Origin: Lentilactobacillus parabuchneri DSM 5707 = NBRC 107865 | Lineage (GTDB): Bacteria > Bacillota > Bacilli > Lactobacillales > Lactobacillaceae | Assembly (NCBI RefSeq): GCF_001435315.1 | Contig: NZ_AZGK01000001.1 | Coordinates: 1,476 to 65,475, forward strand | Length of the DNA: 64,000 bases | Direction: 5' to 3' | Shown: positions 27,216-35,596 of the stretch, piece by piece | Position numbering within the stretch: the stretch's first letter is position 1 | Layout of the letters: each line of letters opens with the position of its first letter | Notes under the pieces: model-generated | Told to the model about the DNA's origin: nothing | Database searches by the model: none | The model's input: the letters and a program-made list of their open reading frames with translations, nothing else | Program-made: the position numbers and the translations under genes

Positions 27216-28637
27216 ATGAGAATTGAAAAAGATTGCATTGGTGAAATGTTTGTACCTGATAACGTCCTGTACGGGATCCACTCTTTACGAGCGAAACATA
27301 ATTTTCCGATTACAAATGAAAAAGTGGATCCTGCGATTATTCAAAGTTACCTTCAAATCAAAAAGGCGGCTGCCATCGCCAACGAAAAGGCCGGGACCCT
27401 GGATAAAGAAAAGAGCGACTTGATTGTGTCGGCATGTAATCAACTATTGTTTTCAAAAGATTACGATGCCTTTATCACACCCGCAATTCAGGGCGGTGCC
27501 GGCACTTCAACCAACATGAACGTCAATGAGGTGGTTTCCCAACTTGCCATGCGGATCAGTATAAAAAATGGTCGAGAAAAAGTTGAGATTCATCCAAACG
27601 ATGACGTTAACCAGTCACAGTCAACCAACGATACATACCCGACTGCCGGAAAAATGGCGATGTTAAAATTGTTACCAACACTGACGGCAGCGGTGAGTGA
27701 CTTAGTTGACGCATTGAGTGATAAAGCAGATCGATATGCAACCGCCATTAAGGTCGGTCGGACTCAGCTTCAAGACGCCGTTCCAACAACTTTTGGTAAA
27801 TCTTTTTCCGCATATGCGTCGATGTTTAAACGTGATCTGCAGCGTCTGAAAGGAACCCAAAAGTTATTATCAAAAGTAAGCCTTGGTGGGACTGCAATTG
27901 GCACTGGTATTAATGCTACTGCCGCCTACCAGGAAACAGTTGTTCCAGTCCTCAATAAAGTCTCACACCTTAGCTTGGTAAGCGCCAGTGACTTGGTTGA
28001 TGCCACTCAGAGCAGCGATGCTTTTACGACATTTTCCGGGGCAATGAAGGCCTTGGCAGTTGATCTTTCCAAATTTTCAAACGACTTACGACTGTTATCC
28101 AGTGGTCCTCAGGCAGGACTCAATGAAATCCAATTACCAAAAAAGGCAGCGGGATCGTCTATTATGCCCGGCAAAGTGAACCCAATTATCCCTGAGGTCG
28201 TTAACCAGGTCGCTTTTGAAGTGATTGGTAATGACGTGACGGTCACGATGGCGGCCGAGAGTGGACAGCTTGAATTAAATGCTTTTGAACCAATCATGTT
28301 TAAGAGCATTCTGACCAGTGAACAGCATTTGACCCGGGCAATTGATACCTTGGTTGAAAACTGTGTCAGCGGCATTAAGGTCAACGTTGATGACTGCCGT
28401 TCTGAAGTTGAGCACTCCTCAATTTCGGCGACTGTCCTATCTCCGTTGCTAGGGTACGAAAAGACAACTTCACTGATTAAAGAAGCCGTTTCTACGAAAA
28501 AATCCGTCAAAGAAATTGTAAAAGCAAAGCATCTGTTGCCGGATGCACTGGTTGACAGCCTGTTCTCTCCTGAAGTGCTAACAAACGTCAGTCGAATCAA
28601 GGATGAACGTTCAGTTGCCGGTTCAAATTTGAATTAA
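27216..28637 (+). CDS. aspA: Aspartate ammonia-lyase
   Basis: A 473-residue member of the fumarase/aspartase superfamily that converts aspartate to fumarate and ammonia. It shows NDDVNQSQSTNDTYPTAG (substrate loop), GGTAIGTGINA and the signature GSSIMPGKVNP with the catalytic Ser. The 'NEVVSQLA' and 'NMNVNEV' segments separate it from argininosuccinate lyase; aspartase versus fumarase is inferred from overall likeness. ATG at 27216 has GAGGGA seven bases upstream. Together with PEP carboxylase in this window it could feed C4 acid metabolism. Monocistronic. Confidence 0.9.
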   Translation: MRIEKDCIGEMFVPDNVLYGIHSLRAKHNFPITNEKVDPAIIQSYLQIKKAAAIANEKAGTLDKEKSDLIVSACNQLLFSKDYDAFITPAIQGGAGTSTNMNVNEVVSQLAMRISIKNGREKVEIHPNDDVNQSQSTNDTYPTAGKMAMLKLLPTLTAAVSDLVDALSDKADRYATAIKVGRTQLQDAVPTTFGKSFSAYASMFKRDLQRLKGTQKLLSKVSLGGTAIGTGINATAAYQETVVPVLNKVSHLSLVSASDLVDATQSSDAFTTFSGAMKALAVDLSKFSNDLRLLSSGPQAGLNEIQLPKKAAGSSIMPGKVNPIIPEVVNQVAFEVIGNDVTVTMAAESGQLELNAFEPIMFKSILTSEQHLTRAIDTLVENCVSGIKVNVDDCRSEVEHSSISATVLSPLLGYEKTTSLIKEAVSTKKSVKEIVKAKHLLPDALVDSLFSPEVLTNVSRIKDERSVAGSNLN

Positions 28638-28706
28638 AGTTCCTCATTACATCTGAACCAACCTCAAGTAGAAATAGAAATGTCAATTTTTGATCGCGTG
28701 ATCAGC

Positions 28707-28768
28707 CATTTAAGAGCCTCAATCAATCATTCCAAACCAATGGATAATCGATTGGGGCTCTTAATTTA
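28707..28768 (+). terminator. Long hairpin behind aspA
   Basis: ATTTAAGAGCCTCAATC pairs with GATTGGGGCTCTTAATTTA. It shares flank and loop style (ATTCCAAAC) with the hairpins at 24048 and 33688. Confidence 0.75.
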
Positions 28769-28914
28769 TGGGTTCAAACGGCTTGCCGTCTTAATTTCGT
28801 TTTTGAGTCCAAATAATTTGGATTTAAACGCCTTAAAACCGTTCACATTTTTTAATCGCGATATAATTGAGTTGTTAGGAACAACTATTTTATCGGTAAA
28901 TTTGGGGTGAGTAA

Positions 28915-31707
28915 ATGATACAGAAAAATAAGACGACGCTCATCGACGACTATGCCAAAGCAGACCCCACCGCGTTAATGAACCAGTTTCAAACTGGAAA
29001 TGAGGGGTTATCTGGCGCTGAAGCCGAGAAGCGACTACAAAAGTATGGGCCAAATACCATCCAACAAGGGAAAAAGCGTTCTGAAATTCTGGTATTTCTA
29101 GCCAATTTTACGTCAATGATGGCGATTCTGCTGTGGGTATCCGGTATCATTGCGATGTTTGCCGGCATGATGGAACTGGGGATCGCAATTTGGGCGGTTA
29201 ACGTGATTAACGGTTGTTTTTCATATTGGCAACAGCATGCTGCCCAAAAGGCGACTGATTCCTTGAAGAAAATGCTGCCATCGTATGTAAAGGTTCGCCG
29301 AGACGGAAAGTCGCAGCAGATTCAAGTCGAGCAGTTGGTTCCGGGAGATGTGTTCGATATTCAGGCCGGTGATTCGATTCCGGCTGATGCCCGCGTGTTT
29401 AACACATCCAATTTACAGATTGACGAGTCGTCTTTGACCGGTGAATCTGTGCCTGTCGAAAAAAAGGCCGACTATCATCATGGCGACGGCGAATTTGCCC
29501 AGCAAAACATCGTCTTTGCCGGCACCGTCTCAACAAGCGGGACCGCAACGGCATTAGCCTTGGCAACGGGGATGGATACGGAATTCGGCCGAATTGCAAC
29601 GTTGACCCAATCACAGAAAAAGACGATTTATCCGCTGGAACGTGAGTTAAATCATTTAACCCGTCAGCTGACAATTATTGCGATCGGCATCGGGGTGGCG
29701 TTCTTCCTGTTGGCGATCTTCTTTGTGAAGTATCCGATTGCCAAATCATTCATCTTTGCTTTAGGGATGATCGTTGCCTTCATTCCAGAGGGCTTACTGC
29801 CAACCGTGACGTTGTCTTTGGCTCAGGGAACCCAGCGAATGGCCAAAAAGCATGCTTTATTGAAAAATTTAAGCAGTGTTGAAACGCTGGGCCAAACGAC
29901 GGTGATTTGTTCAGATAAGACGGGAACCTTAACCCAAAATCAGATGACGATTAACCACATCTGGCTGCCCGGGAAAGAATATGATGTCACGGGAACCGGT
30001 TATCTGACCAACGGCAAAATTCAATTGAATGGAAAAGACGTTGATTTAGCCAACGAGCTTGATTTAAACAAGCTGCTGATTAACGCTACTATTAATAATG
30101 ACACCGAGGTTACGGAGGGCAAAGCTGGCGAAAAGTCCAAAATACTGGGAACGCCAACTGAAGCCGGGTTAGTCATTCTTTCAAGGAAAGCCGGGATTGA
30201 TGCCAAGGATGAACGGAAGGCTTATCCACGGCTAAAGGAACTGCCATTTGATTCCGATCGGAAATTGATGACGGTCATTACCAAGGATCCTTCCGGTCAG
30301 TTATTTATTAATACCAAAGGGGCGTTGGGCAGTGAATTGGCTATTTGTGACCGAATTTTAGATAATGGTCAAGTAAGGCCGATCACTGATCAGGACCGGG
30401 CCACAATCAATCAGGCTAACGAAACCTATTCCAAACAAGGGTTGCGGACGTTGGCATTTTCCTACCGAATTGTCGATGGTGACGATCCGCTGGCCCACAA
30501 ATCACTTGAGAGCTGCACCATTCAAAGTGCCGAAACGCACATGATATTTGTCGGTTTGACGATGATGTCAGATCCACCACGGCCAGAAATCTTTGATGCG
30601 GTTAAAAATTGTAAACGGGCCAGCATTCGAATTATCATGGTTACCGGTGACAGCCCCATCACTGCCAAAAGTATTGCGACTCGAATTGGGATTACGTCGG
30701 ATAAAGCCCGCGTGATTTCTGGTGATGAACTCGACAAAATGTCTGATGACGACCTTCAACAGGCGGTCAAAGGTGAGGTCATCTTTGCTCGAGTTGCCCC
30801 TGAGCATAAATTTAGAATTGTATCGATGTGTCAAAAAAATGGCGATGTTGTGGCGTCAACCGGCGATGGTGTCAACGATGCCCCAGCCTTAAAACGAGCT
30901 GATATCGGTATCGCAATGGGCGTCACTGGAACGGACGTTGCCAAGGATGCCGCCGATATGATTTTGACCGACGACAACTTTGCTTCAATTGTCAGTGCAA
31001 TTGAAGAAGGGCGGACGGTTTACAGTAACTTACAAAAGTTTCTTCTATATATATTGACCAGTAACGTGCCGGAAGCCGCACCGTCGGTTATTTTCCTGGT
31101 CACTCGTGGCCTGGTGCCGCTGCCGCTGACGGTTATGCAGATTTTGACCGTTGATTTAGGAACTGACCTGCTGCCGGCTTTAGGGCTGGGAACCGAAAAA
31201 GCAGAGCCGGGCATTATGGACCAGCCACCACGGCCGTTAAACAGTCATCTGCTAAACAGGTCGATTATCTGGAAGGCCTTTGGCTGGTATGGCTTGATTG
31301 CGTCTGTTGTGTCGACCGCAGCGTACTTCTACGTCAACCACGTCAATGGTTGGCCAAATGTGCCACTCGCGGGCTCCGGCATGGTCTATGCGGAAGCGAC
31401 AACGATTACGTTGGGAGCGATTGTCTTCTCACAGATTGCAGCTGCCATGAACTGTCGAACCCAAATCTCGTCCGTCTTTTCAATTGGACTTTTCAGTAAT
31501 CATCGAATCCTCACGGGGATTGTGGTCGAAGTTGTGTTGATTGCGTTGTTAATGTACGTGCCGTTCCTACAAGGCGTCTTTAACACTGGACCACTAAACT
31601 TATCAGAATGGATCTTCCTGTTCTGTATTCCGGTGCCAATCTTCTTGATTGAAGAACTGCGAAAGTATATTGTTCGTCGAATCAAACGGGTGCCAAAAGT
31701 TGCTTAA
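28915..31707 (+). CDS. P-type (P2, Na+/K+-ATPase-like) cation-transporting ATPase
   Basis: A 930-residue P-type ATPase. It has an actuator domain with SSLTGESVPV, phosphorylation motif CSDKTGTLTQNQM (Asp about 335), nucleotide-binding segments, hinge VASTGDGVNDAPALKRADIG and ten predicted helices. Helix 4 reads FIPEGLLPTVTLSLAQGTQRMA and helix 5 LTSNVPEAAPSVIFLV, with QILTVDLGTDLLPALGLG later. These resemble IIC/IID (Na+/K+ type) more than SERCA-type Ca2+ pumps, but the ion is not certain. ATG at 28915 follows GGGGTGAG. Monocistronic. Confidence 0.9.
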   Translation: MIQKNKTTLIDDYAKADPTALMNQFQTGNEGLSGAEAEKRLQKYGPNTIQQGKKRSEILVFLANFTSMMAILLWVSGIIAMFAGMMELGIAIWAVNVINGCFSYWQQHAAQKATDSLKKMLPSYVKVRRDGKSQQIQVEQLVPGDVFDIQAGDSIPADARVFNTSNLQIDESSLTGESVPVEKKADYHHGDGEFAQQNIVFAGTVSTSGTATALALATGMDTEFGRIATLTQSQKKTIYPLERELNHLTRQLTIIAIGIGVAFFLLAIFFVKYPIAKSFIFALGMIVAFIPEGLLPTVTLSLAQGTQRMAKKHALLKNLSSVETLGQTTVICSDKTGTLTQNQMTINHIWLPGKEYDVTGTGYLTNGKIQLNGKDVDLANELDLNKLLINATINNDTEVTEGKAGEKSKILGTPTEAGLVILSRKAGIDAKDERKAYPRLKELPFDSDRKLMTVITKDPSGQLFINTKGALGSELAICDRILDNGQVRPITDQDRATINQANETYSKQGLRTLAFSYRIVDGDDPLAHKSLESCTIQSAETHMIFVGLTMMSDPPRPEIFDAVKNCKRASIRIIMVTGDSPITAKSIATRIGITSDKARVISGDELDKMSDDDLQQAVKGEVIFARVAPEHKFRIVSMCQKNGDVVASTGDGVNDAPALKRADIGIAMGVTGTDVAKDAADMILTDDNFASIVSAIEEGRTVYSNLQKFLLYILTSNVPEAAPSVIFLVTRGLVPLPLTVMQILTVDLGTDLLPALGLGTEKAEPGIMDQPPRPLNSHLLNRSIIWKAFGWYGLIASVVSTAAYFYVNHVNGWPNVPLAGSGMVYAEATTITLGAIVFSQIAAAMNCRTQISSVFSIGLFSNHRILTGIVVEVVLIALLMYVPFLQGVFNTGPLNLSEWIFLFCIPVPIFLIEELRKYIVRRIKRVPKVA

Positions 31708-31722
31708 ATATGCTCATGAATG

Positions 31723-31757
31723 GGGTTCAACGTCATTGATCGTTGAACCTTTTTTAT
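31723..31757 (+). terminator. Rho-independent terminator
   Basis: GGTTCAACG pairs with CGTTGAACC followed by a T-run, behind the P-type ATPase gene. Confidence 0.9.
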
Positions 31758-31835
31758 TTACGACAAGCCAAATGTATTGTTGCATTTACAACAATAATGT
31801 TTTAAAATAATAGTCATTGATAGGAGGCGACGTTT

Positions 31836-32288
31836 GTGGCCGAAATTTTACGTCCGATCGGGATCATTGCCCGAGCCCTGGATTCAATTGCCAACGTTGA
31901 ATTTAAGCAATTTGATTTAACCAAGGGCCAGCATCTTTACTTGGTTCGAATCTGTGAGAACCCGGGGATTTTTCAAGACCAGTTGGCTGAATTGATTAAG
32001 GTTGATCGAACAACCGCCGCGCGGGCAATTAAGAAGCTTGAAGAAAAGGGCTTTGTAACCAAAAGAGCCGATACGGCTAATAAAAAAATCCGCCGAATTT
32101 ACCCGACTGAAAAAGCGCGCAGGACGTATCCCAATATTTTGCGGGAGAATGTTTATTCCAATCAGGTCGCTTTAAAGTCGCTTTCAACGGATGAAGCTGA
32201 TGAACTTGAACGCTTATTGGAAAAAGTCAGCGACAACATCGATGAAGACTGGCACTATGTTAAGAAGGGCAACCGGCGGACTTATTAA
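31836..32288 (+). CDS. MarR family transcriptional regulator
   Basis: A 150-residue winged-helix regulator: helix-turn-helix in QDQLAELIKVDRTTAARAIKKLEEKG (about 49-74), with wing KRADTANKKIRRIYPT. GTG at 31836 has AGGAGG eight bases upstream. First gene of a three-gene operon with a GNAT acetyltransferase and a B3/4-domain protein; gaps are 10 and 16 bases. Such regulators usually control their own operon. Ligand unknown. Confidence 0.9.
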   Translation: MAEILRPIGIIARALDSIANVEFKQFDLTKGQHLYLVRICENPGIFQDQLAELIKVDRTTAARAIKKLEEKGFVTKRADTANKKIRRIYPTEKARRTYPNILRENVYSNQVALKSLSTDEADELERLLEKVSDNIDEDWHYVKKGNRRTY

Positions 32289-32298
32289 GGAGATTACA

Positions 32299-32814
32299 GT
32301 GACAATTACGATTAGAAAATGTACGTTAGCAGATATTCCAGCTTTGCAGGCAATTAGCCGAGAAACTTTTGCGGATACCTTTGGATCAGAAAATTCTCCA
32401 GAAGATTTGGCAAATTACTTAGACGAATCATATAGTCAAGCTCAGCTTAAACAAGAGCTGCAGGATCCAAACTCTGAGTTTTACTTCGCTTACGATGACG
32501 ACCAACTTGCAGCTTATCTCAAGGTGAACGTGGGCGACTCTCAAACCGAAGAAATGGGAAAAAACGCATTTGAAATTCAGCGAATCTATGTCCTGCCTCA
32601 GTTCAAGCGTCGCCACATTGGCTCACAACTGATGACCAAGGCACTTGAACTCGCCCGCCAGCATCATAGCAGCACGGTTTGGCTGGGCGTATGGGAATAC
32701 AATTTACCCGCTCAGGGGATGTATAAACACTTTGGGTTTAAGCAGACCGGAGATCACGTGTTTACCCTTGGAGAAAGCCGCCAACGGGATTTGATCATGA
32801 CAAAGACATTATAA
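32299..32814 (+). CDS. GNAT family N-acetyltransferase (PaiA-like)
   Basis: A 171-residue acetyltransferase (TITIRKCTLADIPALQAISR; acetyl-CoA loop QRIYVLPQFKRRHIGSQL with RRHIG; LGVWEYNLPAQGMYKHFGF). It is closest in style to PaiA spermidine/diamine acetyltransferases; the substrate is inferred. GTG at 32299 has AAGGAGA upstream; longer in-frame starts lie inside the MarR gene. Middle gene of the MarR operon. Confidence 0.88.
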   Translation: MTITIRKCTLADIPALQAISRETFADTFGSENSPEDLANYLDESYSQAQLKQELQDPNSEFYFAYDDDQLAAYLKVNVGDSQTEEMGKNAFEIQRIYVLPQFKRRHIGSQLMTKALELARQHHSSTVWLGVWEYNLPAQGMYKHFGFKQTGDHVFTLGESRQRDLIMTKTL

Positions 32815-32830
32815 ATATTGGAGGATATTC

Positions 32831-33547
32831 ATGAAAAAATTTATTTTGGATCCAAAAACAATTGAGCTGTTTCCTGAAATTCAGATTAACGTTATGACAC
32901 TTCATGGCATTGATAACCATGTTAATGAAAAAGACGATCCTTATTTTCAGAAGTTATTGGATGAAGGCACGGCTGCAGCTGAACAATTTATTACCGTAGA
33001 ACCGTTCCGCGATAACCCGGTTGTCGCTGAATGGCGGGAAGCATTCCGCAAGTTTAAGACCAAAAAGGGAGCCCGCTCGACGATTGAAGCCCTCTTAAAA
33101 CGGGTCAGCCACGGCAAAATATTTTCGCCAATCGCACCGCTGGTTGATATTTATAATAGTCAATCATTAAAATACGGAGTTTCTGTTGGCGGAGAAAACG
33201 TGGACGCCATTGTTGGCGATATGCACTTGGGTGAGGCCAAAGGTGGCGAGTCGTTTCTGCCATACGGTGAAACTGAAGATATGCCAGCATTGCCGGGAGA
33301 AATCTGCTACATGGACGATGAAGGCGCAGTCTGCCGTTGCTTTAACTGGCGCGAGAATCAACGGACCGAGTTGACTGAAGACACGACGAATCCAATTATC
33401 GATATTGAATCCATTACGAAAGAACAGGCAGAACGTGCGGAGATTGCGATTCGAGAAATTCAACGCCTATGCAAAGACTATTTTGGCGTGGAAGGCGAAC
33501 TTCAAACGTTAACCGCAGATCATCCCGAAATCGTCATTGCGAAATGA
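32831..33547 (+). CDS. B3/4 domain protein (stand-alone PheRS-beta-like editing domain)
   Basis: A 238-residue protein with the B3/B4 fold of phenylalanyl-tRNA synthetase beta: LVDIYNSQSLKYGVSVGGEN (helix and pocket) and LPGEICYMDDEGAVCRCFNW (strand pair). In PheRS this domain hydrolyses mischarged Tyr-tRNA. Stand-alone copies are common in Firmicutes and their substrate is mostly unknown. ATG at 32831 has GGAGG upstream. Last gene of the MarR operon; a terminator follows four bases behind the stop. Confidence 0.85.
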   Translation: MKKFILDPKTIELFPEIQINVMTLHGIDNHVNEKDDPYFQKLLDEGTAAAEQFITVEPFRDNPVVAEWREAFRKFKTKKGARSTIEALLKRVSHGKIFSPIAPLVDIYNSQSLKYGVSVGGENVDAIVGDMHLGEAKGGESFLPYGETEDMPALPGEICYMDDEGAVCRCFNWRENQRTELTEDTTNPIIDIESITKEQAERAEIAIREIQRLCKDYFGVEGELQTLTADHPEIVIAK

Positions 33548-33550
33548 TGT

Positions 33551-33600
33551 CAAAAAATAGGCTGAGGCAAAAGTGTGAACTTTTGACTCAACTTTTTTTA
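33551..33600 (+). terminator. Rho-independent terminator
   Basis: AAAAAATAGGCTGAGGCAAA pairs imperfectly with TTTTGACTCAACTTTTTTT, directly behind the B3/4 gene. Confidence 0.75.
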
Positions 33601-33687
33601 GTCATTCCATATTGACAAGTTAAAACGTATGACGACGGCCGGCTGAAAGCCTGCTTAGCATACTTGGCAGTCGGCTATCTCGGCCAT

Positions 33688-33741
33688 TTAAGCCCAGCAA
33701 CTAATTATTCCCAAACCAGAAATAAGCGATTGCTGGGCTTG
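33688..33741. repeat. Dispersed hairpin, 'AAGCCCAGCAA' family
   Basis: TTTAAGCCCAGCAA pairs with TTGCTGGGCTT. It is nearly the same as the terminator at 24048-24105 and related to 28707-28768. Confidence 0.65.
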
Positions 33742-33834
33742 AATTCTGGGGTCACAGTGTCTTTTGCGCCTTTTAACTGCTTTAGTGGTTTTATCTTGTT
33801 ATAAGTGTGACTTTGGGGGGCTGTTACCTAGTGG

Positions 33835-34207
33835 AAACGTGCTTCCCAGAGCAGTAACCTGCACCTAAGCCAACTTTCGGCGAAATCAAACTCGATTCCC
33901 CCGAAAGTTGGCTTAGGCTCCGGTTACTATTCGCTCTGTCCAGCACTCTAAACGTGCTCTGACGACCCAAGCTCCTACTACACAAGCAAAAGGCTCAGTG
34001 ACGAACTAACCGTTCATCACCGAGCCTTTTAGCTTGTGCTCCGGAGTTTAACCGGGTCTTGTCGCACCAAACGTGCTTCACGAACCAACTTCCTCCGCTT
34101 AATCCGATAACTGGTTTCGACGCGAGTTCAGCGTCAAAACCAGTTATCAAATTAATGCTCCGACGGCCATGAAATGCCTAGTAGTTACCCGGTTCGCTGC
34201 GCACTCT
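33835..34207 (-). repeat. Three adjacent copies of the modular palindromic element
   Basis: All copies run on the minus strand. Copy one (33835-33945) has the palindrome CCTAAGCCAACTTTCGG with CCGAAAGTTGGCTTAGG. Copy two (33950-34065) has AAAAGGCTCAGTGA with TCACCGAGCCTTTT between arms AAACGTGCTCTGACGACCC and GGGTCTTGTCGCAC. Copy three (34067-34205) has GATAACTGGTTTCGACGC with GCGTCAAAACCAGTTATC between GTGCTTCACGAACC and GGTTCGCTGCGCAC. Three unrelated stems thus sit in one scaffold side by side, between convergent genes. No gene lies in 33600-34208. Confidence 0.85.
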
Positions 34208-34208
34208 C

Positions 34209-34793
34209 TCACTTTTTATACTTATCTGCAATATTGTACTTAACGGTGCCACTATCTATCTTTAATAAGACTTTTTTCTTGTCATGCTTATCGACAACCT
34301 TGAACTTGGCGTACTCCGGGTTGGCGTAGACTTTATGAAACGCTTTGGAGCGATCACGTGAGCGGTTGACCAAATAGTCCCACTTTGCAGGTTTGCCGGC
34401 TTTTAGATCCTTGACGGCCTTACTGTCTGAGCTGATCTTAATGGTCACGCCTTTTTTCTTGTCCGCTTTCACGGATGGTTTCTTGCCATAAGGTGTCTTG
34501 TCCTGGGCGTTAAACAAGTACTGATTCAATTCCCTGGCAACTGTCTTGTGTCCCGGGCCATCCTGTAAGGTAAACAGACTGCCGACAAAATAAATGACCA
34601 AACCAGCAACCACTAACGAGATAAACTTACCAACCGGCTTTTGATACCACTTTAAAATCCGCTTGACGTCTTGATTATTAACCTCATCTTCATCAAGCCA
34701 TGGTTGCTTTGCGCCACAATAAGGGCAAAAGTTTGAGTAGGCAGGAATGGTTTTGCCACACATCACACACGACTTCGTCTTTTCTTCAGACAT
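34209..34793 (-). CDS. Zinc-ribbon membrane protein
   Basis: A 194-residue protein with an N-terminal zinc ribbon (CVMCGKTIPAYSNFCPYCG, four Cys), one membrane helix (about residues 55-78) and an extracellular Lys-rich domain (about 90-194). The ribbon is cytoplasmic and the C-terminal part outside. No function is known. A similar layout is seen in 59631-60527. The start at 34793 is preceded by GGAGG-like AGGAACAAG. The stop abuts the repeat element, which may serve as its terminator. Confidence 0.75.
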   Translation of the reverse strand: MSEEKTKSCVMCGKTIPAYSNFCPYCGAKQPWLDEDEVNNQDVKRILKWYQKPVGKFISLVVAGLVIYFVGSLFTLQDGPGHKTVARELNQYLFNAQDKTPYGKKPSVKADKKKGVTIKISSDSKAVKDLKAGKPAKWDYLVNRSRDRSKAFHKVYANPEYAKFKVVDKHDKKKVLLKIDSGTVKYNIADKYKK

Positions 34794-34880
34794 TCTTCTT
34801 GTTCCTCCAATGCGTATCCATGCTAATATACCAACTAATTATAGCAAAGATTTAGCGGTTGCGGACAAGTAAGTGATAAA

Positions 34881-35513
34881 TTATGCTTCATTGGGGAGGT
34901 GCTTATTGATAAATTCCTTAATTGGTAATCTGAAATCAAGATAGTATTTCTCTAAATCTTCTCTCGACCAATTCCACCAGGCGATCTTTTCCAGATCGGC
35001 CTTTACTTCGTCAGGGAAGCGATCCTTGATCGGTTTGGCGGGGATCCCCCCAACAATGGTGTACGGTTCCACGTCTTTGGTGACCACTGCACCCGAGCCG
35101 ATGACGGCGCCGTCACCAACCGTCACGCCAGCTTGAATAATGACGCCGTGGCCAATCCAAACGTCGTTGCCAATGGTTGTCCGCAAGTGTGTCCGCTTTT
35201 CCAAAAATTCGGTGTCCGGATGACCAAAGCCATAAGCGCCGCCATTATAAGCAAAAATGTGTTGCGCGGGGCGATCATAAGGGTGATTGGTCGGTCCAAT
35301 ACGAATCATCGCTGCCATACTGATGAATTTCTTGAGGTCACTATTTTGAATGAAACAGTACTGGCCTGTGTAAGTATAATCACCAATTGAACTATTATCG
35401 ATTAAATTGCTGCTTCCTATTTCCACCCATTCCCCGAATGTAGTATTCTTGGTTTGAGTCATTTTTCCAATCGTTGGTTTATCCTTTGATAGTTTGACGA
35501 AATCAATGTGCAT
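34881..35513 (-). CDS. Xenobiotic/streptogramin-type acetyltransferase (hexapeptide repeat, CatB/Vat family)
   Basis: A 210-residue hexapeptide acetyltransferase with [33 protein letters not shown] (catalytic His), [20 protein letters not shown] and [13 protein letters not shown]. The long loop after the catalytic His and the C-terminal helical tail match CatB/Vat-like xenobiotic acetyltransferases. Real substrate unknown; a chromosomal copy need not confer resistance. ATG at 35513 follows AGAAAGAGGTTGG. Divergent from the serA-like gene with 83 bases between. Confidence 0.87.
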   Translation of the reverse strand: MHIDFVKLSKDKPTIGKMTQTKNTTFGEWVEIGSSNLIDNSSIGDYTYTGQYCFIQNSDLKKFISMAAMIRIGPTNHPYDRPAQHIFAYNGGAYGFGHPDTEFLEKRTHLRTTIGNDVWIGHGVIIQAGVTVGDGAVIGSGAVVTKDVEPYTIVGGIPAKPIKDRFPDEVKADLEKIAWWNWSREDLEKYYLDFRLPIKEFINKHLPNEA

Positions 35514-35596
35514 ACGACCAACCTCTTTCTCAAAAATAATTTTCTAAGAACCATTATAATATTTTTTTGACCATTTTAGTTAAAAGGAGCTTACAA

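Noticed and set aside
28680-28910. 76-residue ORF between aspA and the P-type ATPase
   Set aside because: It reads through the hairpin behind aspA and lacks a ribosome site.
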